The position numbers and the translations under genes are program-made. The notes below the pieces were generated by a model. It was not told the DNA's origin and did not search any database. It saw only the letters and a program-made list of their open reading frames with translations. A stretch of 64,000 bases of DNA from DASSJM01 sp036280655 (GTDB lineage: Bacteria; Actinomycetota; UBA4738; HRBIN12): assembly GCA_036280655.1 (NCBI GenBank), contig DASUQI010000016.1, forward strand, positions 32,706 to 96,705. The letters are read 5' to 3'. Shown in pieces: positions 1-8,184 of this stretch. Each line of letters opens with the position of its first letter. Position 1 is the first letter of the stretch.

Positions 1-1895
1 TTCACCGAGTCGTCCTCGCTCGGCTGCACGGGCGTCCACTCGCGGTCGTCCTCGATCGCGTCCACGTGGTCGAGGAACGCGCGCAGCGTGAGCTCGCCCT
101 CGACGGGTTGGAACGCGTGCACCTGCTCGAGGAACGCCGCGAGGTTGCGCCGGCGCGCGGAGGCCATCTCGACGTCGACCGCGGCGTCGAGCTCGGCGAG
201 CAGGCCGGTCCGGCGGATGATCTCGGCGAGGAACTCCCCGACGGGTCGGCGTGCGGCCGAACGCAGCTCGGCGAGCTCGGCGCGGAATTCATCGAGCCGC
301 TCGCGCCCGGCGTCCGAGAGCCCCTCCACGTCGTCGAGGTGCTCGAGCGCCTCGGCCATGAGGAACGGGTGGTCCTCGAGCAGGTCCTCGTCCTCGCGGA
401 GCTCGAGCTCGTCGAGCGCCTGGATGAAGGCCGCGGTGCTCCGGCGCGACCACGCCGCGACCCGTGCGAGGTCTCGCAGCCCGATCCGGAAGCGCGGGCC
501 CGTCAGGATCCGCGCGAGCGCGACCCCGTCGGCCGGGTCCTCCGCGGCGCGCGCGTACGCGAGCAGCTCGACGACCTCGGGCAGGTGGATCAGCCCGGTG
601 AGGTTCACGAACTCGGCCGGCACCTTCTTCTCGTTGAACGCGAGCTGCAGCGCCTCGAACAGCCGGTGCGTTCGGCACAGGACCGCGCAGTCCTTCCACG
701 CGGTCCCGGTCTCGTGCAGGTGGGCGATCGCGTCCGCGATCCCCTCCGCCTCCGAGATCTCGTGCTCGAAGTGCGCGACCCATACCGCACCCTCGCCGTT
801 CGGCTCCCACGGGCGGAGCACCTTGTCGGGGTCGGGACGCTGCGCGGCGGGAAGCGCCCCGATCACGCGGTCGGCGGCGCCCAGGATCTGCGCCCCCGAT
901 CGGAAGTTCGTGTACAGGGGGAGCCGAGCCGACTCGGAGCCGTCGGCGCGCCGGAACTCGACGGGGAACTCCAGCAGGTTCCGAAGGCTCGCGCCACGCC
1001 ACGCGTAGATGTTCTGGTCGGGATCGCCGACCGCCGTCACCGGGTGGGCCGAACCGAACACGCCGCGCATGAGCGCCGCCTGCGCGTGGTTCGTGTCCTG
1101 GTACTCGTCGAGCAGCACCGCGCCGAACCGCTCCCGGTACGTCGCACCCACCTCCGGACGCTCGGAGACGATGCGCACCGCGTGCGCGATCTGGTCGCCG
1201 AAGTCGATCACGCCGAGCTCGGCCTTCAGGTCCCGGAAGACGCGGACCGCCCTCGCGATCTCGATCCGTTCGAGCCCGGCGCGGAACGGCTCGTCCGACG
1301 GCGCGTTGCGGAGCGCCTCGAGCTTGCCCTGGACGTGCTCGACCACGTCCTCGGGTTCGACGAGGTGGTTCGCGAGCTGCTCGTCGAGGTCCGTGATGTA
1401 GCCCACGATCGCCGGCTGCCACCGCGTGTGCTGCTCGTCGAACGTCATCCGGTCGAGCACGCGCGCCGCGATCTCCGTCTTCTGCGCCTGGCTGAGCACG
1501 CGGACACCCGGCTCGAGGCCGATCAGCATCCCGTTGCGTTCGAGGACCTGGGCCGCGAACGCGTGGTAGTTCAGGATCTCGGGTTCCTCGCCCTCGGGCA
1601 GGTCGAGCGTCCGGAGGGCCCGGCGGATGCGGATCATCAGGTTCTCGGTGGCCTTGTTCGTGAACGTCAGGCAGAGCACGTCGCCCGGCATGACGCCGGG
1701 GTGATCCGCCTGCCACGCGCCGGTTGCCACCATCGCGAGGTAGATCACGCGCGCGGCCATCACGGAGGTCTTGCCCGAGCCCGCGCCGGCCACGACCACG
1801 CACGGCTCGAGCGGCCACGAGATCGCCCGCCACTGCTCGGGGGTCGGGTCGCCGCCGAGGAACTCGACGATCGGTTCGGGGTAGGTCGCGCTCAT
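1..1895 (-). CDS. UvrD-family helicase, AdnB-like (3' end beyond window)
   Basis: The reading frame starts at ATG 1895 and runs off the left edge, so the C-terminus is missing. Visible superfamily 1 helicase motifs are Walker A GAGSGKTS, motif II LDEYQDTN, motif III GDPDQNIYAWRGA and motif IV TNFRSG. All catalytic positions are intact, unlike in the upstream partner. Its ATG overlaps the stop of the AdnA-like gene in an ATGA tetranucleotide, so the two are translationally coupled. In mycobacteria AdnA and AdnB form a heterodimeric helicase-nuclease for double-strand break resection, with AdnB as the main motor. The nuclease domain expected at the C-terminus cannot be checked here, so a plain UvrD/PcrA is not fully excluded. 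Confidence 0.85.
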   Translation of the reverse strand, partial: MSATYPEPIVEFLGGDPTPEQWRAISWPLEPCVVVAGAGSGKTSVMAARVIYLAMVATGAWQADHPGVMPGDVLCLTFTNKATENLMIRIRRALRTLDLPEGEEPEILNYHAFAAQVLERNGMLIGLEPGVRVLSQAQKTEIAARVLDRMTFDEQHTRWQPAIVGYITDLDEQLANHLVEPEDVVEHVQGKLEALRNAPSDEPFRAGLERIEIARAVRVFRDLKAELGVIDFGDQIAHAVRIVSERPEVGATYRERFGAVLLDEYQDTNHAQAALMRGVFGSAHPVTAVGDPDQNIYAWRGASLRNLLEFPVEFRRADGSESARLPLYTNFRSGAQILGAADRVIGALPAAQRPDPDKVLRPWEPNGEGAVWVAHFEHEISEAEGIADAIAHLHETGTAWKDCAVLCRTHRLFEALQLAFNEKKVPAEFVNLTGLIHLPEVVELLAYARAAEDPADGVALARILTGPRFRIGLRDLARVAAWSRRSTAAFIQALDELELREDEDLLEDHPFLMAEALEHLDDVEGLSDAGRERLDEFRAELAELRSAARRPVGEFLAEIIRRTGLLAELDAAVDVEMASARRRNLAAFLEQVHAFQPVEGELTLRAFLDHVDAIEDDREWTPVQPSEDDSV

Positions 1896-4888
1896 GTCAC
1901 GAGGCGCAGCTGCTGCGGGCCGTCGGTCGTCTCGTCGCCCGGCGTTCGTCGGGCCGGCGCGGCCTCGCCGGGCGCCGTCTGGGCCGGCGTCGCGTCCGCC
2001 GGCATCGCGTCGTTCGACCCGGTCTCGGGGATCGGGAAGACCGCGCCGCCCTGCGGGTAGCGCGTGCACAGCGGCTGGAACCGGCAGAAGAAGCAGCTCG
2101 CCGCGGTGCTCGCGACGTAGCGGCGGTCGCGGTCGAGCGCGTGGATCCGTTCGACGAGCGTCCCGATCCGCTCGCGCATCCGGGTCTTGTACTCCTCCTC
2201 CTCGTCCCTGGAGATCGGCCACTCCTGGACGTCGAGGGTCGAATCCTTCTTCCTGCCGCCGAGGTACGCGAGCTCGACCGCGCCGACCGGCCGGTGCTGG
2301 GCGAGGTCGTCCGTGCCGTCGACGGCGAGGTAGTAGATGCCGAGCTGCAGGCTCTCGGACGCTCGCGGCGCGTTGTCCGATCGGCCCGTCTTGTAGTCGG
2401 TGATGCGCGTCGCGCCGTCCGGGCCGGGGCCGATGCGGTCGATCTTGCCGCGGATCGCCGCGCCCTCGAAGTCGAACTCGAAGCTCTGCTCCGTCGCGGT
2501 GGCGGCCGGAGCCGCGTACCGCGCGAACCAGTTGGGGATCAGCACGCGCTTCGCGTTTGCGCGCTCCGCCTCGGAGATCGCGAACGACGGGAACCGGGAC
2601 GGCTCCCATCGCTCGTCGAGCGCCCGCTCGAGCGCCTCCCGGGTGCGCTCGACCTCGCCGCGCTCGCAGTCCTCGATGAGCCGGTGCACGAGGTGACCGA
2701 CCCAGGCCTGGTAGCCGCCGCCGGGGTCGAGGCCGAGCTCGCTGCTCAGCACGTACTGGAGCTCGCAGTTCTCGAGCGTGCCAAGCCGGGAGAACGACAG
2801 GTACAGCGTGTCTCTCGGTTCGGCCTCGACGTCGGTCCAGTCGCGCTGGAACCACCACCGCGCGGGGTCGTCGCCGAGCGCGAGGAGGCCGTCGAGCGAC
2901 GACAGCCGGTCCGGGCCCGGTGCCTTCGGGTCGGCGAGCACCCGGCGCCAGGCCGACGCGGCCTCGGCCACCGACACCGGCTCGACGAACGGCGTGCTCG
3001 GCGCGTCCGTCCACTCCACGGCGAGCTCCTCGACGAACCGCGATCGCAGCGTCACGCCCGACTGGTCGCCGTGCGGGTCGGTCGCGGTGAACAACACGCG
3101 CCGGCGCGCCCGGCTGCACACCATCGCGAACAACCGCCGCTCGTCCGCGAGCCGGAGGCGGTTGATCTCGGAACGCCGGGACGTCCCGTCGAGCGCGCCG
3201 AGGTCGAACATCGGCTCGGGGCGCGAGAGGCTCGGGAAGTCGCCCTCGAGCGCGTCCACGACGACGACCGTGTCGAACCCGCGGCCGGTGGCCGCGTGGG
3301 CGGTGAGGACGTGGATGGCGTCCTCGGCCGCCTCGACGCCGGCGGCGAGCTCGTCCGCGTCCTCCGACCCGAGGCGGAGCAGGAACGCCTCGACGGATGG
3401 GTCGGGCGACGAGCCGGCCTCCGACACGGCGCGGGACAGCTGGAGCACGGCATCGAGGTCCAACCGGGCGTGGTGGTCGATCTCGGCCCGACGGACGAGC
3501 TCGCGCGCGTACGGCAGCCCGCGCCACAGCGCCTCGAACGCGCGGAGCACGGAGCCGTCGTGAGATTCGGCCTCGGCGAGCACGGCGCCGAGCTCCGTGA
3601 TCCCGGCCGCCTCCTCGGGCGCGCCGAGGTCGGGGCGACCCAGCGACTCGCGGGCGGGAAGGCCGTGCGCGCGGACGAGACGCAGCAGCGTCCTGGCCGA
3701 CGCGGGCGAGAGCCCGCCGAGCTCGGATGTGAGGACGGGTTCGGCGAGCGCATCGCGCTCCTGGGCTCCGGCGACCGCCCACCTGAGCGCGAGCAGGAAC
3801 GGTCGCGTCGCGGCGGCGAGCCGGTACGTCCCGCGCTCGGAGATCGCGCGCGGGATGTGGGCGTCGTCGAGCGCGCGCAGCATCCCGGCCTCGTGGGTGC
3901 CGTGCCGCCGCGCGACGATCGCGATGTCGCGCCAGGGAACACGCTCCTCGACGTGGATCCGCCGGACCTCGCGCGCGACCGCGGCGTGCTGCTCGGACAC
4001 GTGGGCCGCCCGCCAGGCCTCGATCGTCGCCGGCCTCGGCCGATGCGGGGTGTCGAGCTCGACCTCGGCGGCCCCCGCGTGGCCCTCGACGAACCGCCGG
4101 AGCGGCACGTCCGTCGTCCCCTGGAACGAGAACAGGTGGGCACCGAGGTCGCCGGCGACGACGAGGCTCCCGGGTCGGAGCTCGGCCAGCAGGCGCTCGG
4201 CGCCGAACGTCGTGTCCTGGTAGTCGTCGACGATCACGTGGTCGAACGGCCGGTCGCCCTCGCCCACCGCGGCGGCCGCCTGCTCGACGAGGCCGGCGAA
4301 GTCGACCTCCTTCGACGCGTCGAGCACCGCGAGGTAGTGGCGCAGGAACGCGGCGAGCTCCGACCAGCCGGCGAGCCCCCGCTCTTTCGCACGCCGATCG
4401 ATCTCGTCGGGCGGCAGCAGGGCCTCCTGCGCTCGGATCACGAACTGCCGGACCTCATCGGCGAACCCACGCAGCGAGAGCAGCCCGGCGTACACCGGCC
4501 ACCGATCGGCATCTTCGTGTTCGAGGAGCTCGCGGACGCGGTCCCGCTGCTCGGACGCGGAGAGCACCCGCGGCGGCGCCTCGTACCCAAGCTGCTCGTA
4601 GCGCTCGCCGACGATGTGGAACGCGAGCCCCTGGATCGTGACGACCGTGAGCCGGGGGAGCGCGATCCCGAGCCGGTCGAGCAGCGCGGCGCGGGCGCGG
4701 TCGCGGGCCCGGCCGGACCCCACGACGAGCGCGACGCGCTCGGGGTCGGCGCCGGTCTCGATCAGCCTGGCGAACCGCTCGCGGAGCACGGCGGTCTTGC
4801 CGGTCCCGAACCCGCCGGTGACGAGAAGCTGACCGGTGATGTGCTCGAGGACCGACCGCTGCCGCGGGTCGGGGTCGAAGGGGGCCAT
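1892..4888 (-). CDS. adnA: AdnA-like helicase/RecB-type nuclease with Fe-S cluster motif
   Basis: About 998 aa. The N-terminal UvrD-like motor has Walker A GGFGTGKT near residue 30. Motif II is DDYQDT, with Asp where the catalytic Glu normally sits, and motif III (GDLGAHLFSFQG) lacks the usual Gln, so the motor looks weakened. The C-terminal part carries a PD-(D/E)XK nuclease motif (ITDYKTG) and the cysteines of a 4Fe-4S nuclease: one in LENCELQYV and three in CFFCRFQPLC. This matches the AdnA family, in which the motor is secondary to that of AdnB. ATG 4888 was chosen by similarity; an in-frame GTG at 4918 would add 10 residues. Neither start has a convincing ribosome binding site. Confidence 0.82.
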   Translation of the reverse strand: MAPFDPDPRQRSVLEHITGQLLVTGGFGTGKTAVLRERFARLIETGADPERVALVVGSGRARDRARAALLDRLGIALPRLTVVTIQGLAFHIVGERYEQLGYEAPPRVLSASEQRDRVRELLEHEDADRWPVYAGLLSLRGFADEVRQFVIRAQEALLPPDEIDRRAKERGLAGWSELAAFLRHYLAVLDASKEVDFAGLVEQAAAAVGEGDRPFDHVIVDDYQDTTFGAERLLAELRPGSLVVAGDLGAHLFSFQGTTDVPLRRFVEGHAGAAEVELDTPHRPRPATIEAWRAAHVSEQHAAVAREVRRIHVEERVPWRDIAIVARRHGTHEAGMLRALDDAHIPRAISERGTYRLAAATRPFLLALRWAVAGAQERDALAEPVLTSELGGLSPASARTLLRLVRAHGLPARESLGRPDLGAPEEAAGITELGAVLAEAESHDGSVLRAFEALWRGLPYARELVRRAEIDHHARLDLDAVLQLSRAVSEAGSSPDPSVEAFLLRLGSEDADELAAGVEAAEDAIHVLTAHAATGRGFDTVVVVDALEGDFPSLSRPEPMFDLGALDGTSRRSEINRLRLADERRLFAMVCSRARRRVLFTATDPHGDQSGVTLRSRFVEELAVEWTDAPSTPFVEPVSVAEAASAWRRVLADPKAPGPDRLSSLDGLLALGDDPARWWFQRDWTDVEAEPRDTLYLSFSRLGTLENCELQYVLSSELGLDPGGGYQAWVGHLVHRLIEDCERGEVERTREALERALDERWEPSRFPSFAISEAERANAKRVLIPNWFARYAAPAATATEQSFEFDFEGAAIRGKIDRIGPGPDGATRITDYKTGRSDNAPRASESLQLGIYYLAVDGTDDLAQHRPVGAVELAYLGGRKKDSTLDVQEWPISRDEEEEYKTRMRERIGTLVERIHALDRDRRYVASTAASCFFCRFQPLCTRYPQGGAVFPIPETGSNDAMPADATPAQTAPGEAAPARRTPGDETTDGPQQLRLVT

Positions 4889-4933
4889 CGACGCGATGCT
4901 ACCCGCGTCCGACGACACGACCGGACGCGTCGC

Positions 4934-6031
4934 TCAGCGTGCTCGAGCGGCCCAGCGGTAGACGCCGCCGCCGGTGATCGCGCCGACGAGCTGACCGTCG
5001 CGAAGGACGAGCGCCGCGCGTTCGGAGCCGAGGCGGGCCGAGACCTGATCGAGCGGCTCGTCGGGTCCGGCCACCAGTACATGCTCGAGCGGGATCACCG
5101 CGTCGCGCGCCGGCCGGAGCGGGTCGCGGGCCCCGAGCTCGCGCGCGGAGTTGAACGAGATCATGCCGATCACCCGGCCGTCGTCGATCACGGGGAACGC
5201 CTCGCCCTCGTGGCCACGGAGGAATCGGTCGAGCGTCTGCGAGAGCGTCATGTCTGCCGGGACCGCCGGGGGCGGTGGGTCCATCGCGTCCGCGACCGTC
5301 GCCGAGGCGAGCCGCGCGTCGAGGCCGATCCGCTGCTCGGACGCTCGGGCGCCCTGCAGGATGAACACGCCGATGATCCCGAGCCACACCGCGGTGAAGA
5401 GCTGGTCCCGGGTTACCACGACGACCGCGCCGGCAAGCACGAGGACGGCGACGACGATCCCGGCGCGAGCCGCCACCTTCGTCGCCCTCGCCCGGTTCCG
5501 CGAGAAGCGCCAGATCGCCGCCTCGAGCATCCGGCCGCCGTCGAGCGGCAGCCCCGGCAGCGCGTTGAACACCGCCATGAACAGGTTCACGACGGCGACG
5601 TACTCGAACAGCCCGGGCAGCGGGCCGGACGAGGTCTCGGTCCACTGGAAGAGCACGTAGAACACGCCCGCCAGGGCGAGGCTCGTCCCCGGTCCGAGGG
5701 CCGCGATCGCGAACGCGGGTCCCGGACCCTTCTCGTCCGCTCGGGCCGCGGTGAACCCACCGAAGAACACGAGCGTGATGCCGTGCACCTCGATCCCCGC
5801 GAGCCGCGCCGAGATGGCGTGGGCGCTTTCGTGGAGGAACACGGAGCCGAAGAAGATGAGTGCCCCGAAGACCGCGAAGGCAAATGCCGTTCCCGACGCG
5901 AGGTCGGGGAAGCCCTGGTCGAACCTGGCCCAGAACGTGGCGACGAGCAGGACCGCGATCCAGATCCACGACGAGTCCACGTTCACGGGGACGCCCCGGA
6001 TCGTCGCGATGCGGAACCCGCGACCGAACAT
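4934..6031 (-). CDS. Site-2 protease family (M50) metalloprotease with CBS domains
   Basis: 365 aa. It has several membrane segments. The zinc motif HESAH is at residues 67-71 and the third-ligand motif is NALPGLPLDGG around 157-166. A C-terminal part of about 120 residues reads as a pair of CBS modules. M50 enzymes cut within the membrane, often releasing anti-sigma factors or membrane-bound regulators; CBS-linked members are thought to respond to nucleotides. ATG 6031 begins the conserved MFGRGF N-terminus; a longer upstream extension lacks family character. It is followed 15-45 bp downstream by the adnA-like gene on the same strand. The substrate is unknown. Confidence 0.9.
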   Translation of the reverse strand: MFGRGFRIATIRGVPVNVDSSWIWIAVLLVATFWARFDQGFPDLASGTAFAFAVFGALIFFGSVFLHESAHAISARLAGIEVHGITLVFFGGFTAARADEKGPGPAFAIAALGPGTSLALAGVFYVLFQWTETSSGPLPGLFEYVAVVNLFMAVFNALPGLPLDGGRMLEAAIWRFSRNRARATKVAARAGIVVAVLVLAGAVVVVTRDQLFTAVWLGIIGVFILQGARASEQRIGLDARLASATVADAMDPPPPAVPADMTLSQTLDRFLRGHEGEAFPVIDDGRVIGMISFNSARELGARDPLRPARDAVIPLEHVLVAGPDEPLDQVSARLGSERAALVLRDGQLVGAITGGGVYRWAARAR

Positions 6032-6088
6032 GTCCCGAGGGTACCCCCAACCACGACCAACCTCCGCGGGTCTGGGACAGTGGCCGAG

Positions 6089-7609
6089 ATGGGCGAGCGT
6101 GCTCAGGCGCGAGAGGAGTTGCACGCGGAACGGCGTTCACGCCGGCTGCGCGCGTTCCGTCGCGCGGCGGCGGCCTCGCTGGTCGGACTGCTCGGAGCGT
6201 GGCTCGGCATGGCGCTGCTCGCCCGCGTTACGGTTCCCATGGGCCCGTTCCGCGTTGAGCTGGAGACCGGGTTCGGCCGCGGCGAGACGGTCCTCGCGCT
6301 CCCGCCGTTCGGATCGCTGACGGCCGACACCCATCTCGCGCCGGTCCACCTGAGCGCCACCCTGAAGGACGTCGGAGTCCGGCGACTGACGGACGTCGTG
6401 AACCATCAGGGTCTCGATGGCCTCGTCGCCGAGGTCGAACGAGATGCCGGCCGGCAGGTCCGCTCGCTGGCCCTTCGGGCGCTCGCCGTGGCGAGTCTCG
6501 GGGGCGCGGCACTCGGGGTGCTCGTCTTCCGGCGTCGTTGGTCGCTCGTGGCCGCGAGCACCCTCGTCGCGCTGTTCGCCGTGGGCTCGAGCGTTGGGCT
6601 GGCGCGGTTCACCCTGAGGCCGGCTGCATTCACCGAGCCGCAGTACTCGGGATCGCTCTCACTCGCTCCGAAGCTGATCGGTCCGGTTCGAGAGGCGACC
6701 GATCGGATCGGCGATCTTCGGGCCGGGCTCCGGCAGATAGTCGACGGCACCGTGCGCGCCTACACGTCGCTCCAGTCCGTTCCCCTTGCGGAGGACGCGA
6801 TCCGGGTTCTGCACATCTCCGACATCCACGCCTCGGTCCTGGGGATGAACTTCGCGCAGGAGGTCGCGCGCGGTTTCGACGTGGACGTCGTCATCGACAC
6901 GGGCGACATCACGTCGTTCGCCACCCCGGTCGAAGGGTTGATCGCCTCGGAGATCCCTGATTTCGGGCGGCCCTACGTGTTCGTCCGCGGGAGTCACGAC
7001 TCCCTCGCCCTCCAGGGAGTCATCGCGATGCAGTCGAACGCCGTCGTCCTCGACGGCCGCGCCGGAACCATCGAGGGCCTCACGCTGTACGGCCTTGGCC
7101 ACCCGGCGTTCACGCCGGCCCGAGGCGCGCCGGTCGACGATGAGGCGTTCGCCGAGGCGGCCCGTTCGTCCGGCGCCGAGATCGGACGTGCGCTCGACGG
7201 GGCGGACGAGCCGTTCGACGTGGTCGTCGTCCACGACGACCGGATGGCGGAAGCCGTGGCCGGCAGGGTCCCGCTGGTGATCTCGGGGCACTTCCATGAG
7301 ACGTCGGCGACCGTGCGGAACGGAACCCTCTTCCTCAGGATCGGCACCACCGGTGGCTCGGGCGCCGGGATCTTCCGTGACCTGGCCGTCCCATTCACTG
7401 CCGAGGTCCTCTACTTCTCCCGAGACCCGCAGCCCGAGCTGCTCGCCTACGACGTCATCGAACAGCTTCCGGAATCCGGCAGTCTTACCGTTCAGAGGGT
7501 CAACGTGATCGAGGACTTCGGCGAACTCATCCCCACGCCGGCTCCGAGCCCCGTGCCTTCGCCGACCCCGACGGGAGCGACGGGGGGGTCCCTGTCGCCG
7601 TCCCCGTGA
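6089..7609 (+). CDS. Membrane-anchored metallophosphoesterase
   Basis: 506 aa. Transmembrane segments lie at about 27-47, 128-147 and 151-171. They are followed by a calcineurin-like phosphoesterase domain with motifs SDIH (244-247), TGDI (271-274), GSHD (301-304, in the place of GNHD) and GHFH (400-403). The tail is Pro/Ser/Thr-rich (last about 25 residues). The predicted topology puts the catalytic domain after the third segment. The start at ATG 6089 is uncertain; an in-frame GTG at 6080 adds three residues. The gene is divergent from the site-2 protease gene with 57 bp between starts. The substrate cannot be inferred. Confidence 0.87.
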   Translation: MGERAQAREELHAERRSRRLRAFRRAAAASLVGLLGAWLGMALLARVTVPMGPFRVELETGFGRGETVLALPPFGSLTADTHLAPVHLSATLKDVGVRRLTDVVNHQGLDGLVAEVERDAGRQVRSLALRALAVASLGGAALGVLVFRRRWSLVAASTLVALFAVGSSVGLARFTLRPAAFTEPQYSGSLSLAPKLIGPVREATDRIGDLRAGLRQIVDGTVRAYTSLQSVPLAEDAIRVLHISDIHASVLGMNFAQEVARGFDVDVVIDTGDITSFATPVEGLIASEIPDFGRPYVFVRGSHDSLALQGVIAMQSNAVVLDGRAGTIEGLTLYGLGHPAFTPARGAPVDDEAFAEAARSSGAEIGRALDGADEPFDVVVVHDDRMAEAVAGRVPLVISGHFHETSATVRNGTLFLRIGTTGGSGAGIFRDLAVPFTAEVLYFSRDPQPELLAYDVIEQLPESGSLTVQRVNVIEDFGELIPTPAPSPVPSPTPTGATGGSLSPSP

Positions 7610-7647
7610 GCGACGATCCCTGAACGGATCGGGGCCGAAGAGCGTTC

Positions 7648-8184
7648 ATGGACAGGATGCACGAGCCCGCGAGCGCGGTGTCGGACGAGCCCGCTGCGGA
7701 CGCGCCGGAGGTGCCGAGCTTCGAGGCGTTCTTCGAGGCCGAGCACGGCCGGCTGCTCCGAGCTCTGTACCTCGTGACCGGCAACGCGGAGGAGGCCGAG
7801 GAGCTGATGCAGGACGCGTTCGTCGCCGTCTGGGAGCGGTGGGACCGGGTCCGAACGATGGACGAGCCCACCGGCTACCTCTTCCGGACCGCGATGAACC
7901 GGTACCGGAGCCGGCTCCGGCGGACGGCGCGGGCCACCCGCCGCGCCGTCGGCGCGGCCGAAGGCGGGGACGCGTTCGCCGCGGCGGAGGAGCGCGACGC
8001 GGTGGCCCGAGCGCTCGCCCGGCTCCCCGAACGCCAGCGCGCCGCCATCGTCCTCACCGAGCTGCTCGGCTACGACTCGTCGGAGGCCGGGCGGATCCTC
8101 GGCGTAAAGGACGTGACCGTTCGTTCGCTCGCGTCGCAGGCGAGGGCCTCCCTGCGGAGGGCATTGGGGGACCGCGATGAGTGA
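7648..8184 (+). CDS. ECF-type RNA polymerase sigma factor
   Basis: 178 aa, the usual length for an extracytoplasmic-function sigma factor. Region 2 spans roughly residues 30-70 (core LYLVTGNAEEAEELMQDAF) and region 4 roughly 125-170, ending in a helix-turn-helix (EAGRILGVKDVTVRSLAS). The segment between is Ala/Arg-rich. The stop lies inside the start region of the next gene (8-bp overlap), so the two are co-translated. That membrane protein is probably its regulator or its sensory partner. Confidence 0.93.
   Translation: MDRMHEPASAVSDEPAADAPEVPSFEAFFEAEHGRLLRALYLVTGNAEEAEELMQDAFVAVWERWDRVRTMDEPTGYLFRTAMNRYRSRLRRTARATRRAVGAAEGGDAFAAAEERDAVARALARLPERQRAAIVLTELLGYDSSEAGRILGVKDVTVRSLASQARASLRRALGDRDE

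Noticed and set aside
1724..7609. 1961-codon open frame on the plus strand
   Set aside because: Its first 4.3 kb are antisense to the AdnA-like and protease genes and read as Arg/Glu low-complexity. Only the end (6089-7609) is a real protein.
7614..7631. Possible hairpin CGATCC-N6-GGATCG between phosphoesterase and sigma genes
   Set aside because: Short, weak and without T-tract; not distinguishable from chance.
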